Assembly (NCBI GenBank): GCA_002803225.1
Contig: NXFV01001682.1
Coordinates: forward strand, 1 to 62,649
DNA: 62,649 nucleotides
Reading direction: 5' to 3'
From: Gamarada debralockiae
Lineage: Eukaryota > Ascomycota > Leotiomycetes > Helotiales > Hyphodiscaceae
Shown: positions 10,463 through 23,400 of the stretch, piece after piece
Position numbering within the stretch: position 1 is the first letter of the stretch
Layout of the letters: every line of letters starts with the position of its first letter
The notes under the pieces: model-generated
What the model was told of the DNA's origin: nothing
Seen by the model: the letters and a program-made list of their open reading frames with translations, nothing else
Databases searched by the model: none
Position numbers and translations under genes: made by a program

Positions 10463-13058
10463 ATGGGTATCCAGAAGAAGCATGGAAAGGGTCGTCTCGA
10501 CAAGTGGTATAAATTGGCCAAAGAAAAGGGATATCGAGCCAGAGCTGCCTTCAAGTTGATCCAGTTGAACAAGAAGTATGGATTTTTGGAAAAGAGCAAG
10601 GTCCTTCTAGATCTTTGTGCTGCACCCGGAGTATGTCCCTCTGTTCATTCTTGCCAGTTCACTTCTAACAATTTTGCAGTCATGGTGTCAAGTTGCAGCA
10701 GAGTCTATGCCAGCGGGTAGTCTGATCGTTGGAGTTGATCTCTCCCCCATAAAACCCATCCCACGAGTTATAACCTTCCAAAGCGATATTACGACCGATA
10801 AATGTCGAGCTACGATCCGCCAGCACTTCAAGACATGGAAAGCCGATACAGTTTTGCACGACGGTGCGCCGAATGTTGGTACTGCTTGGGCTCAGGATTC
10901 TTTCAACCAAGCAGAATTGGCCCTGCAGGCAATGAAGCTCGCTACGGAATTCTTGGTCGAAGGAGGAACGTTTGTTACGAAAGTTTTCCGGTCGAAGGAT
11001 TATAACAGTCTACTCTGGGTCTTCAATCAGCTCTTCACGAAAGTCGAAGCTACGAAACCTCCATCTTCGAGAAACGTTTCTGCAGAGATTTTCGTGGTCT
11101 GCCGTGGGTTCAAAGCACCAAAGCGAATTGATCCAAAGTTCCTGGACCCTCGTTCCGTCTTTGCGGAACTTTCGGATCCTACGCCAAATAACGAGGCGAA
11201 GGTCTTCAACCCAGAAGTCAAGAAGCGCAAGAGAGATGGTTACGAGGAGGGAAACTACACACAGTTCAAGGAGGTGCCAGCAAGCGAATTTATTCAAACT
11301 ACAGATCCAATCGCAATCCTCGGTAGTCTGAATCGTTTGAGCTTCGACCAACCTGCAAACGGCGATGTAGCGTTAGCTGCGCTGGACAAACTACCAGAAA
11401 CCACACAGGAAATTCGTGACTGCTGTGCGGATCTCAGAGTGCTGGGAAGGAAAGAGTTCCGAAATCTGTTAAGATGGCGACTAAAGGTCCGTGAGAAGTT
11501 TGGCTTCGCCACCAAGAAGAGTAAAGATGCCCCAGAAGAAGAAGTTGCGGAGGTAGAGCCAATGGACGAAGAGTTGAAGATCCAGGAGGAGCTGCAGGCA
11601 TTGAGTGAGAAGGAGAGTTCACGAAAGAAGCGTGAACGACGAAGAGAGAACGAGAAGAAGCAAAGAGAAATAGTACGGATGCAGCTGCACATGACGGCTC
11701 CGACAGAAATTGGTCTCGAGCAAGCTGGTCCCAACGGAGAAGGTTCGATGTTCGGTCTCAAGACAATCGATAAGTTGGGAGCTGTGGACAAGATCGCTAA
11801 GGGAAAGATGGCTATCTTGACGGAAGCAGACCTCCGAAAAGATCGTGAAAGTGCGCTTGGGGGAGCAGAGACGGACGAAGAGAGTGACCCCGAAGAAGAC
11901 CGACTTGATAGAGATCTCGATGCAATGTATGAACAATACCAAGAGCGAAAATCGGACTTGGATGCAAAATTTCGGGCGAAGAAGGCTCGGAAAGAGCATG
12001 AAGATGGAGATTGGGAGGGATTTTCGGCAGATGGACATGGGAGTGATGATGACGACAAGCTGGAGGAGGATAGTAGCGATGATTCTTCAGATGACGAGCC
12101 CTCTTCGAAACGACCGCTGTTAACGGATCTAGATCGTAGTGAGAAGAAAGCTGGTGGACTTTCGAAACGAGCAGCACAGTTCTTCGATCAAGAAGTTTTC
12201 AAGGATATTGGTGGCATACCAGAGGAGGAATCCGAAGAGGCGGTGGAAGATGGAGAGGAAGAGATTGCAGCAGATCTTGACCAGCTAGATTCTATGCTCC
12301 AAAGAGATGCCGCGGAAGATGACGAGTCTGATATCCCAGAGGCTGCTGAAGCCCAGTCACAAGATAGCGAGGACGAAAGCGGATTTGAGATAGTCAAGCG
12401 GACAGGCGATGAAGCACAATGGGAAGACGAAGAACCTCGAAAAGATGGCAGATTAGGTGGGTACCAATTCGAACGTTCTTTAACCAAGACTAACCAAATA
12501 TCAGATATCGACATCATCACCGCAGAAGCCATGACCCTCGCCCAACAAATAGCCTCCGGCGAAAAGACCTCCTACGACCTAGTCGACGAAGGTTTCAACA
12601 AATACGCCTTCAAAGACCGGGACGGTCTCCCAGAATGGTTTCTCGACGACGAAGGCCGACACGACAAACCTCACCGCCCCATCACCGCCGCCGCCGCCGC
12701 AGCGATCAAAGAAAAACTCCGCGCCCTCAACGCTCGCCCCATCAAGAAAGTCCGCGAAGCCAAGGATCGAAAGAAGTTCAAGGCCGCGCAACGACTCGAG
12801 AAGCTGAGGAAGAAGTCCGCAATGTTGGCAGACGAGGAGGGCATGACGGAGAAGGAGAAGGCGCAAAGTATTGCGAAATTGATGAGTAAGGCGGTCAAGA
12901 AGAAACCGAAGCAGCAGGTTAAGGTTGTCGTTGCGAGAGGTGGGAATAAGGGGATCGCGGGCAGGCCGAGGGGTGTTAAGGGGAAGTATAAGATTGTTGA
13001 TTCGAGGTTGAAGAAGGATGTTAGGGCTGAGAAGAGGGCGGCTAAGAAGAGGAAATGA
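10463..13058 (+). CDS. spb1: AdoMet-dependent 27S pre-rRNA methyltransferase Spb1
   Basis: Three exons: 10463-10630, 10680-12456 and 12505-13058, encoding 832 aa, close to the usual Spb1 length. The N-terminus is an FtsJ/RrmJ fold: Lys31 in RAAFKLIQL, the AdoMet loop [10 protein letters not shown] (49-58), Asp117 in HDGAPN, Lys157 in VTKVFR and Glu192 form the expected K-D-K-E set. Long charged coiled and acidic stretches follow (about 290-600), then the Spb1 C-terminal domain ([11 protein letters not shown] onward) and a very basic tail ([11 protein letters not shown]). The second intron, 48 bp, is a multiple of three with no stop; removing it restores the family motif [12 protein letters not shown]. 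The protein acts in the nucleolus in 60S subunit maturation. Confidence 0.95.
12457..12504 (+). other. In-frame 48-bp intron of spb1
   Basis: GTGGGT donor, GACTAACC branch site and ATATCAG acceptor. The intron has no stop and does not change phase, so naive ORF reading hides it. Retention would insert 16 residues into the conserved C-terminal domain. Confidence 0.8.
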
Positions 13059-14254
13059 GGGATGGGGAGCTAAATCATCATTCTGGCACATCTTGTTCAG
13101 TGGAAGCTTATGAAGGAGGTTGAGTCGATTTCGTCGATCTGGCCCTTCTGATCGTGTAGAAATAGACTAGTAGTGGAGTACACTCTACTCCTTCATTTCA
13201 CCCGAATGCCAAAAGATAGACTGGCCCGTCCACGAGATGCTTTGCAAGCACTTCACGTATTCCCAATCTAGAACTCTCGGTCTCGTACGTATGTTTTTCT
13301 TTCTTTTGCATTTCCAGAGCGTAACTCCTTGCCAACAAGTTCAATCCCTTTACTCCTCGCACCACCATTGTCGTTCTCTACTGAATTATCAACCCGACTT
13401 TGGATGTTATTGTCGAGTATCATGTTGCGACGAAATTTACCATACCGGTATTTTTCGGTGGTCATCAATTCTGATTTTCTTGGTGAAATGGTGATTTGAG
13501 GATCAGTAAGTCAGCTTGTTTCCACCACATATTTGGCCAAAGACGTTTCAATTTCATGATGACAATCAAAGTTCTGTACCCATCATCCTAATTTATAGGA
13601 CATTGGAGGCTGATAACACGTGACAACCCCTGAGCCCCGGTTTTGTAAGCGAGGCTGCTGGGGACATGTATTAGGGTTATATTCGCGCACAATTGCTCGG
13701 CCAGAGTGAGTTCTTGGAGATGCGGTCACGGAGTGGAGTTTCGAAGAACCTGGTCTTCAGGTCCATGATCTACGAAGCTCAAGACTAGAAGGACGAGGAA
13801 TTCGACATCGGCAGACGAAATCTCATGGCAATCCATTGCACGCATTTTGCTGGTCTGTTGCGTCGCAGCGACGGCGGCTACAGATGGCGAAGCGAAGACG
13901 GGTGCCGTGGGCGGGGGTAGTATCAAGGTAGCGGCACGGTGCGGGATAAACCACTGGAAGTGACCAGAAGGAGTGTCGGCGATGTGCAGGAGAGAGCCAG
14001 GGGTTGTGTGGTTGATAGTGATCAATCGATTCTTCGATCCAATGGTTACGCGCATTTTCTAAGGCATTTCGATACTTGTCCAAAAAAAGGCACCTTTCGG
14101 CAACGAAAAGGGGGAGGATCAAGGGGGGTTACTCACCAACTTCTGCACTACGCTGTTAACTTTGAAAAATTTCGTAGAAGTGGTGGAGGTGAAGATATTG
14201 AGGGTGAGGGAAATTTACAATTGTTTACTTTGTAATTTTGTATGGGCAGAAATC

Positions 14255-14365
14255 GAGCCTGGCCGTCGAGGCAATAACTGTGGAAGCATTGGAGCCAGGC
14301 CGTCGAGGCAACGATCGTGGATGCACAAGAGCCAGGCTATCGAGGCAACGATGTGTTGTACTATA
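14255..14365. repeat. Three 37-bp tandem repeats
   Basis: Units start at 14255, 14292 and 14329 and share GAGCC(T/A)GGC(C/T)(G/A)TCGAGGCAA. Most differences between copies are transitions. The third copy runs into the larger degenerate repeats. Confidence 0.8.
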
Positions 14366-14830
14366 ATACCAAGACCCCCACAATTCAGGATTGCTTAGTC
14401 AGCATAGAGTCGAATGATGTCGTTGAGACTGTAGCGATTCAAGGGATCCTGAATATATAACGAACTTACCAGAATCTCCATGCAGAAAGCCTGTAAGAAT
14501 ATCAAAGTGTTGAAATCCCTGAACTAGGGCGTGGGGGAATTGATCCATGCGCGGGATCTACGAAGAGGGGTTGTTTAGTCAGTTTAAATTCGAGGGTTGT
14601 CGTTAAGACAGTGGCTGATGGAGACGCTGTGTTGTGATGTGCTTTGTTTTACAAGAACCTAGCCTCTGAAGCATGAAGCACAGGCGTGTTGATATCTACC
14701 ACCCAGGTTGTTGAGACAGTGATAATTTATGCTACATGGCACTAAGACCATCGTCAAACGGGATTGCTTAGTTGCTAGCGCGATTCAAGTCATTGAGAGA
14801 GGTCTTTGTAGCAACATTGTACAGCAATGG
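14345..14830. repeat. Degenerate direct repeats, period about 180-190 bp
   Basis: Related blocks of the form ATTGCTTAGTCAGC...TCG..GTCGTTGAGAC occur near 14390, 14571 and 14762. At least two are preceded by a related ACTA...CAAGACC-like block. Copies are strongly diverged, suggesting an old, mutated tandem or nested repeat. Confidence 0.5.
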
Positions 14831-15367
14831 AAACAATCCTGATATAGATTGTGCCCAAGAGACTGACCCCAAGTTGTCCTTTTACTGGATGTGCACGGCT
14901 GAAGCCGTCTTTAAGCAGTGAAGTTCTTCGAGAGACTAAGAGCCATGTGACATGATCCATTTAAAGCTTATGGGTAGAAGTGCCCTGAACCAAAGAGATC
15001 TTGTGAAGGCCTTGGACCGACCACGACAGAGGATACCTGCACCTGGGTGGTTTTGGTTACCGATTACGTGATTAATGACCACTGCAGGCGCCTGCTAGAG
15101 GCACGGTTGGGGGCCGGCCACACCTGCGCCACAACAGAGCCCTGTACGAAATTAGAAAAACCAACACAATTCCAAACAAGTGTTCTTTCTTACCTAGATC
15201 TTTCCAGATAACGGTCAGCAACCATTCTACTCCTATTAGCAATCTTTTTGTCCAACAGTTTTCTGCCTTGCCGCTATATGAAACTGAGTTGGCAATCCTT
15301 TCGCCTAACGCTCACGACATTGAAATCAACCTAGAAGTTATCACTTCGATCAGCAGCTCGGATTAGT

Positions 15368-16579
15368 ATGAGCGACCCTAATCCGTCACCACCGGCGCTC
15401 GGGCTGGTATCTGCCAACATGATTGACGAGTGGTCACATCTGCTTCCCGGTCCGGAGCGTAGTGCGTTCGTAAAGGCATGCACAGAAGCGGGAGCAGACG
15501 AGGGCCGTCTCCAGTCTATACTCACCCGCTATTTCTCGACGTGGAAGACGACTCTGATGGCCGACGACCTGAGCAGGCTTCAGATGCTAGCCATAGCCAA
15601 GTACGAGCAGATACGATGCTACGTCAAAGTTATCTGGCTCGAGGACGAGACTGACAAAATCGGATACGATGAGGTGTCCCCTTCGGAATCTTTCGTCATC
15701 TGGCCCCGCCTTAAAGACGGACGGGTTGCAGCTGAGGCGCTTGGGGTAGAACTCCTCAAGGCAATGCTTGCATCCCAGCAGCTTCGTCCCGACCGGCTCG
15801 AGATCAGGGACAAGCGCAGCATATACGCAGACGACGCGCCTTTAGACCCAGAGACCGCGGCAATCCTCGCGCGTAACATCTTGGATGGCGCTGACCTGGC
15901 CATAACCGCCTTCACTTTGCGGACTCCATCAGCATATGAAACCATGATTGCTGCTGAGCTTTCAGCTGAACATCAAGGCCAAGGTATAGGCTTCTCTCTC
16001 GTGCGAAAAGCAGACTTGTGCTTTACTAAGATCCTAAACCCGTACTCGTACTGGGCCGATCGAATTTTGCTTCATGGACCAGCGCTGAAAGAGCTCTCAC
16101 TCTCCTTCTCGCAGCCTGGTACCACGCCGCATCTGCCTCCCTTTATTCTTAATAATACGGTCTGGCCAGCACTGGAGAAGTTCGAGCTCTCGATGTCTAG
16201 TCTTCCCATATCAACTATCATGGCGATCCTGAGCAACTCGCAACAGAGTCTGACCGGGATCTCGTTTTTCTTAATGACGCTTGGTGAAGAATCAACTTGG
16301 GCGGATGTGCTAAGCCGGATTGCCAACGAATTTCCTCATCTGACTTGGTTCGAGCTTACCAATCTCTCAGAGGGACATATTGCAGAGCGTCCGATCAACT
16401 TCATGAGCCTTCTTGACAAGGATTTGATGGCCAGTGAGCCTTACAAGAGCGGGCTGAAGATGAAGCAGAGAGGCACTGGGGATTACAAACGCATCTCTCG
16501 GGTTGAGTACGAGGGACCGAGTGCGAGTCATGTGCTGGGGATCGTTGCAGAATGCGCCGTAGCTAAGCCACGCAGCTAG
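15368..16579 (+). CDS. Hypothetical protein, 403 aa, possibly F-box/LRR-like
   Basis: A single-exon ORF begins MSDPNPSPPALG and ends AVAKPRS. There is no signal peptide and no transmembrane segment. The N-terminal half is helical and charged, with a WKTTLMADDLSRLQMLAI segment. The second half has leucine-rich strand-helix segments (LHGPALKELSLSF, WPALEKFELSMSSLP, FPHLTWFELTNLS) resembling LRR-like tails of fungal F-box-type proteins, but no clear F-box is visible. I do not recognise a family, so the function is unknown. The long open frame on one strand supports a real gene. Confidence 0.7.
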   Translation: MSDPNPSPPALGLVSANMIDEWSHLLPGPERSAFVKACTEAGADEGRLQSILTRYFSTWKTTLMADDLSRLQMLAIAKYEQIRCYVKVIWLEDETDKIGYDEVSPSESFVIWPRLKDGRVAAEALGVELLKAMLASQQLRPDRLEIRDKRSIYADDAPLDPETAAILARNILDGADLAITAFTLRTPSAYETMIAAELSAEHQGQGIGFSLVRKADLCFTKILNPYSYWADRILLHGPALKELSLSFSQPGTTPHLPPFILNNTVWPALEKFELSMSSLPISTIMAILSNSQQSLTGISFFLMTLGEESTWADVLSRIANEFPHLTWFELTNLSEGHIAERPINFMSLLDKDLMASEPYKSGLKMKQRGTGDYKRISRVEYEGPSASHVLGIVAECAVAKPRS

Positions 16580-17825
16580 ATCATTCTACTAGCGAAGAGG
16601 ACCACTCTATACTTAGCATCTGTCTTGTAATAGATATATGGAGTCAATTTACGAGCATTAACGATAGCTGCAAAACAAACTCAACGAGATTCATAAATCT
16701 CATGCATTGTTCTGCACCCAACAAGAAACCCCTACGGATCAAAATCTCAAAACAAGAAGAATGTCTGGATGATTGAAGAGTCCTGCATTGTAATGTAGGG
16801 TCTGCTGAAGGCGGGCCCCGCTCTTCTACTACTTCAGCGCTCTCCCTTTTTGAGATGTTGTTTGCTGATATCCTGTTTCAGGGGAAAGTTGCTGGTGTTG
16901 CCATCGATTGGATCGAGAAGTCGAGGGACTGGAACACTTGACTGGAGTCCTGCAGCTTCGAAAGGGTCTTATTATTGTTGATTGATTACTGGTATTTTGT
17001 TGAGGCTTCGAAATTGTGGTGGGGTTACAAGTGAGACTTCAGCTACAGCCCAGAATCAACCCCGCACACCCGACCTTGTGTGGTGAGGATTACAGCTTAC
17101 AGGATATCTGCACCATGCCCAAGGATCTGGTTGGTCGAGGTTGGTTAAAGGGGTCACGTCATTCACATATCATCCAAGTCCAATATGCAGATGCATAACA
17201 AATTGATATGATTCGTTGATACCAAATATCTATACACACGCCCAGCCCGGCCATCCATCTGGCTCCACCATCCCTCTTCCCCAGCCCGCCTACACGCATA
17301 CAGCCAAAGATAAAGCAAGTACGACTCGCGCGCAGGTAGCAGCAAAGTATAGGTAAGAAAGAAAATTGTATATTGAACAAGGTATCGGAGGATGAGTCGA
17401 GAGAAAGCAAAGTACGCAGCTGATTAAATAGGTAGATATGCCAATAAAGGACAGGGCAGAAACAATAACAGGTATATGGGCCAGCCAAGATGATGTGTAG
17501 TGCGTGCTCGAAATAAAGATTATGGCGGTGGTATATGTGATCCAAAAAAGGAAGAGATAGATGGAAATAGCCCAGAAAGATGCCCAGCCAGACCAGACCA
17601 GACCAGCCCCGTATTGTTGCCCGTGACCTCTGAAGGAAATACCTGTAATCGATGATAACGGAAACGCAGAACTCGCTATATGCATAGACAAAGGAAAATG
17701 ACATGCCCAATTATATAGTGGGCAAGGAAATGAGATGAGATGAGAGGGATATCAGATGAAGTCTATTTAAGGAGAGTGACAAAGGAAATCGTGGAGATCG
17801 TTGAGTTGAGAGTTTAGAGAGCAGT
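16580..17825. other. Convergent intergenic stretch
   Basis: It lies between the stops of two convergent genes and probably holds both 3' UTRs. The minus-strand open frame at 17159-17710 is aromatic-rich with no family features and overlaps other random frames, so I did not call it. Confidence 0.5.
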
Positions 17826-20453
17826 CTAGTAAACGCTGTCTTCGTTGTCGTCCGCGCCTTGAGAGATCATCGAGGGCGTCGACACGTCGGATGCGTCCAT
17901 GTCGTCTACGTAGCCGACGAGGGCTTGGGAGTGGAGTCGGAAGGAATCCCCCATGAGGCGAGTGATTCTATTGCATGTTAGTATTGAACTCACAATTTAG
18001 GATGAAAGGATTGTGACTTACCCCCAGACGACAACTTCATCAAGCATGCTACCCCAGAGACGAGCCACCGTGGAGCTGAGTTTTGAATCGTAAGGATCAA
18101 CAGAATCATCATCAAAGAGATTCCTGATCTTGTTGTACATGGCCCCCTCCTCCTCGGTTGCGGGCTCTTCGTCATGTTCCAGGCGATAGAGCCACAAGCT
18201 GAGGATGACCATGAGATCCAAACCACAGAGTGGGTGTTCAATGCTCCAGTTGGTGGCAGATGTGCGAGCTACCCAGCGAATACCTTGCAGTGCTGCAGTT
18301 TCAATGCAGTTGAAGCACTCCTGGATGACTTTGATCATCTCGCTGGATCGCTTGACCTTGTCCCGAGCGTTTGACATGGCTGCAGCAACCTCGAAGGAAT
18401 CGTGATATCTCAAAGCTTCTTGAATTGACTTTAGGTCGACTTCCAGACGAGCACGAGCGTTGCGGAACATTGCCATGGCGTTGAAGATCAAGGGATGACC
18501 TTTGTGGGGGGCGCTGAGCGGAACAGTAACAGCCTCAGGCTCACAAAGATCTAGAGATTTCTCCCAAGTCTCCAAAGCAAGGCGGAGTTTGTATTCTGTG
18601 ACGACATCTTGCAAAGCCTCTGGACTGCGCTTGTGATACCAGACTTCAAGGAAGAGTGCATTGATCATGACACGAGTAGCGAAAGCACTATAGCGTAATG
18701 TCTCGCCTTGGAAAAGGTTGTCATGAGCTTCCATGAAAGAAGGAGCCTGGGAGGTCTGGAGTCGTTGCTTCCAGGCAGTCTCATCGGTGACATTAAGGTT
18801 CCACATAGCTTCCGTAGAAGGCAGTTGGAGGTCCTCAAATTCATTGAAGCTGATCGCAGGAGTGTGGTTGTAGGTCAACGTCAACAGACCGAAGAAGATG
18901 TACACTGCGTAGTACGTACGCCTGCAACCCTCATCCTCAACCCACTCTGAACGAGTTGGAAGAGCGCCTTGGCGAGCTTCGGTTCGAAGCTTGAGCTCAT
19001 AACGATTACCAGCAACCATGTTGGCGAGAAGACTCTTGATAGAGCAGGCCCATTCCAAGCCTTTTGGGTCACCACTCCAGCTTGCAAAGATCATGTTGAG
19101 CAAAGAGCTTTGCATGGTCCACAGCGGGCATTTGCGGGAGCTGAAATTCTCCTTGTTCTGCAAGAATTGGTTGACCAGAACCTTTGAGCCAATGTGAAGC
19201 ATGTATGCGTGTTCTTCATCAAAGGCGTACAATGCGCCAATAGACAAGACCGCTAGTAATAACGGCGATGAGGCTTGGGTTGGCTTAAAGGATACTGGGT
19301 GCAAGAACGGCAAGTGATGATGGAACAAACTGAAGTAGGTTGAGAGGTATCTGTTCAATGATGCCAGACCTGGAAGGCGGAAGCTGTCGGGAATGGCGCG
19401 TTCGGTGTCATTGTTGCGAAGGTTGTCAAGGATCACATTGCGATCTTCATCACTGAGGACTTGGGGAGGCTTTGGTGACGAGGCTTGAGATGGTGAATGT
19501 GCTTCAACGTGTGTTTGCAACGGTGATTGTTGGCTTGGAGTGGCTGTTCCTGATGGTGGCAACGAGTTGATCATTGATTGCAAGGCAGGTACGAGTCCGT
19601 TGTAGCCAGACGAAGACGATTTGATGGGTGGCAACTGGTTTGGATGGGGTTGCAGAGTGCTGACACTAGTGAATGATGTTTGCGACTCTTGAGATCCGGA
19701 AGCATTCGAGGTAATGGAGTGAGACTTTGGCTCTGTCACCGACTGCGGCATGAATGCATCCCACTGAACCGGAGGAAGCGAGACGGCTCCCGATGGGAAA
19801 GTGACGGATGGCTCCATCAGCGCAGCACCATGAGAGAAAGCCATTCCAGGTCTATTCTCATATGGTCCTACGCCGGCGTTGCGGTTTGCGGCAGTTGCTT
19901 GGTGATGAAGATCGGTCATCAACATCGCAGCAGTCTCGATATCAAGCATTCCATCGTCGCCAGCAAGTTGCTCGAGCGAAGCTGCATCGAGAGAGATGGC
20001 AGACTTCGAAGGCCCGACCATCGCATTCGACTTTGGGCCTGCCCGTCGCTTCACATCGCTGTGAAGAGGGATCCCTCCGTCTTTGGCGTGCACTGTTCGG
20101 TCATGTCGAAGCAATAAATCGCGTCGCACGAAGGTACTTCTACACTTCATGCACTTGAAAGGGCGCTCTTTGGTGTCTGCAACGAAATGTTAGTATACTG
20201 TTGATCGATATCAATGGAATAAGAATGTTGCGCTGCGAGGCGAGTCGTTTCCTCTGCACGCGACACGGCCGAAAAGAGGGGAATGGAGGAACAACAAAAA
20301 CTTACGTGATCTCTCGTGTCTACTACGATGCTCACTCCTGCTGAAAGCCCTATTACAGAACTGACATTTGTATTTCTTCTCCGGAGCAGCGAGCGATGAC
20401 TTTCGAATGTTTGATGCCGTGGGTGGCAGAACGGACATGCTTGCGGCAGGCAT
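17826..20453 (-). CDS. C2H2 zinc-finger transcription factor with fungal_trans domain
   Basis: Three exons on the minus strand: 20453-20306, 20176-18022 and 17967-17826, encoding 814 aa. The ATG at 20453 has an ideal GCCGCC context. The intron between the two fingers is 129 bp (GTAAGT to TTGCAG); the last is 54 bp. Finger 1 is C30-x2-C33-x12-H46-x3-H50; finger 2 is C58-x2-C61-x12-H74-x4-H79, joined by a TKERPFKC linker. A Ser/Pro/Gln-rich region follows, then a fungal-specific transcription factor domain (about 240-600) with FHHHLPFLHPVSF and WVEDEGCRRTYYAVY motifs. The layout resembles Klf1/AmdX-type regulators; the target pathway is unknown. Confidence 0.9.
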
Positions 20454-23400
20454 GGCGGCGGTGGTCTAGTCGTGGAGGGCGATGCTTGTCCTTCTTCACA
20501 GATCGATAGTTGAAATCGTCTGGCTCGCGAGCGTGGGCGTAAGGTTTAAAGTGTGTCTTGATTACTTTGATATATAGTGTTCATTTGTTTTCCTTCCCTT
20601 GTCATCGATTTGTGTGTGGTGGTATAAATGGTGGCAGATGCCTTTGTCGCGAGGGGACGGTTCTCGCCTGGGGCAAAGAACGAGTCGCAGTCGCGATCGA
20701 CGGGGAGGGTGATGATGGGGGTTATTAGCTGGCGGGATGCAACGCCGCTAGTGATGATAGTCGTCGTCGATGGAAATAATTATCGTCGGAGTCGATCGAT
20801 GGTGTTGATGGTGGAAGAGGGGTTGATGAAGAAAAAAAGAGAGGGGAAACGAGAGAATGAGGGAAGGGATGAGAAAAAGAGGGATGAGGGAGAGTGGGTG
20901 GGCTTTGGTAGGGAGTGGAAGAAGTTTAGTGTGTAAGGACTATGTGTGTGGCTCGAAAAAGAGAGGGGTGCTTGGATTTTTGGCGAGGGCAGACGGCGTG
21001 TTCTGGAAAAGGAGATGGCGGGGCTTTGATATTACTGGTAAAGCGGCAACAAGTGGTGTCCGGGCAGAGGAGACTATTTTATTTAGGGTGTGAAGCTGAG
21101 TGCTGAACTATGGAATCGTCCTACCCGGCATTTCCGTCTACGACACTACTGTACGTGCCATATGTACCTTGGTTCAGCATGGCCTTCAGGCTTCGGCCAG
21201 CGATCAGATGGTCGCTGTGATGGGCCTAAATCCCGCGATTCTATCTTTCCGGAGTCACTATTGATTGTGTCGTGAAAACCATTAATCCGAGTTGGACCGG
21301 CCACTAGAGGGGTCGAGAAAGTTCAGATGTCTCGAGCGAGCGGAGGGGTCATTTCCCTCTGTCATGCAGAGATGAACCTTGTATCTTAAAACGGCATGAA
21401 GAAAGTTACCATGTACTTTGAATCGAGTATATATGAGGTTATAATTACTCTTGCTGACTGCTGTAGCGCCGCTGAATATAGGATATATAGGTGGGTACTA
21501 CGACATCCCTCTCGTCTGAAAATAGTGATCTTCTACGTGAAGACCCTAAGTGTGAGGAGAGGGTGAGGCTGTGGACTTGCCAACGCACAAATATCAAGTC
21601 AGCACGCCGCGACCTCGTGAGAGCGACTGGTCGAGATTTCACCTGAACCCCACGACATCCCACCATAGGTTTGCAACCTCTCCAACCAAACATTGATCAC
21701 CTTGAAGCAGCACGAAATGGGGGGCAAAGGAGGGGTGCGTGGTACCTGGATGCCTAAGAATACCTTCTGCATACAAATATCTGACGGACATCACCCTGGC
21801 AAGAGAGGCGATTAACAGAATCGTTTGGATTTAAAGTTCCTTTCGCCGCAGAATGAAGCAGCTGGCGCCAAAGAAACTAACCATCTGCATATCATCGTGA
21901 GATTTTTTTGAGTCAAAGAGGAATATCGTGATTTACCCATCAATTAGAAGCATTGCTTTTTCGCGGTCATCTGTCGTACTCCGGGGTGGTTCCAGGCACA
22001 GCAAGAGATACAAAGGTACAGTACTTGGGGTTTAGTTACAGTACCCCTCTCCCGCGTAAATCAGCGGGAGCAAGCGTCGCCGTCGCCGAGGCCTCACATC
22101 AGCACCGAATCCTCACGACCGCGTCATGTGAAGAGCGGGGGACGAAAGAGTTGACAACGCAGAGGGCGGTCACGACACCCCTCTTTCGATGAGAAATACC
22201 TCGCTCAAAGATAGAGAGAATGAAGCTATTCCATGTTTCTGTGATGTTTAGTTCACGCCTTCTATCTCACCGCTCTCAGATCGCTAGCATTGATGCGTCC
22301 GTTCATGCTGTTCCCTACAGCAGTTCGTCCATCCACCTCAAAAAGCCCCCGCTGCTTTTGGAGGGGGGTAAAAGGAATATTTCACACATTCGGCGAGTTT
22401 TTATTGGTTCCCCGCGTGCTGAAACGCGACACGAGAAAATATCTTGTTGCATCCAATCCAAAATACATTTTTATTTTTAAGGGAGTTATTTCTGGACCTA
22501 TCGCACGAGAGGATAACATCATTTTCCACGCTGCTTTGTCGCTACCTCTTTTTTTACCCCTCAAAGGTCCAAACAAATTGAAGCCCAAATCTATCGGCTC
22601 ATCACTTGCTGCTTGACATTGTGATCTGTCGAAGCTGGACAAACGAATGCCAGGTACGAGACGACTGGTGGAACGACTCTTGGTAAGGTGGGCCAGGAAG
22701 CTAAGGAATCTTTCCCCGGAACGTTAGACGATTTATCCTGGTTTCAACCTTGCAGATTTCCCATAATAGTCGAGTAGAGATGAAGCCCCAAAATTTGTTA
22801 CGACAGGACAAGTCCACGATGGGAGGGGCACAGCAGCACGGCGAGCGAGCCCATGAATCATAAAATACCATCATATTGACAGGTTTCCCACTGCGAAAGA
22901 GTCAATGGATTATGATATCGCTCAGGGGAAGTCAAAGACCAGACGCATCGCATACGGATCTTGCAGCACGAGACTTACTCGGCATGCTCGCATTTTAACA
23001 GTGCTCAAACCCTTCGGCAGCTCATGGAAGTTTTCTTGCCCCTCGCATGGAAGGCTTCAAGCTTCTATCGGGATTCTAAAACCCCATTCTCGCCCTACCC
23101 CTTTAAGGCGCATGTCCGAAATCAGCCCACCATCAGATCCCAAAAGCTCAACGTTGCCCGAGACAGTGGTTCTCCCTCGGAAGCCCTCGTCGTCCTCTCA
23201 TTCGTCCTTCTCTCTTGATTTCTTGACTCGTAGATTAATGAGATGAAACATGAAAACTTCATAAGGTTTCTCCCAACTTTCTTTTTAATGGGCAATTCAG
23301 GGGAGCAAGGATCCTATCATCCGCCTTCGTTTCTCGGAACGCCTATTAGCCAATCAATTTATCATTTCCCTCGTGGCTACCACAAAAAATTTAACCTGGG

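Larger units (their letters stand above)
13059..15367. other. Gene-poor 2.3-kb stretch with degenerate repeats
   Basis: The first 200 bp are the likely spb1 3' UTR. No ORF here looks like a protein family; short ORFs on both strands at 13.7-14.1 kb overlap each other and look random. The stretch contains the 37-bp repeats and the roughly 185-bp degenerate units listed separately. The end is the leader of the next gene. Confidence 0.6.

Noticed and set aside
11294..12058. Long antisense open frame opposite spb1
   Set aside because: It is Ser-rich and mirrors the charged repeats of the spb1 coding strand; a shadow frame.
13726..14122. Two overlapping minus-strand ORFs of about 100 codons
   Set aside because: Neither frame has a recognisable motif and they overlap each other; possibly fragments of a decayed gene but not supportable.
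13059..15367. CRISPR-like array from the 37-bp repeats
   Set aside because: The copies are directly adjacent with no unique spacers, and the genome is eukaryotic.
17159..17710. 183-codon minus-strand open frame with aromatic and hydrophobic residues
   Set aside because: It overlaps other frames in a convergent 3' UTR zone and has no family motif, start context or splice support.
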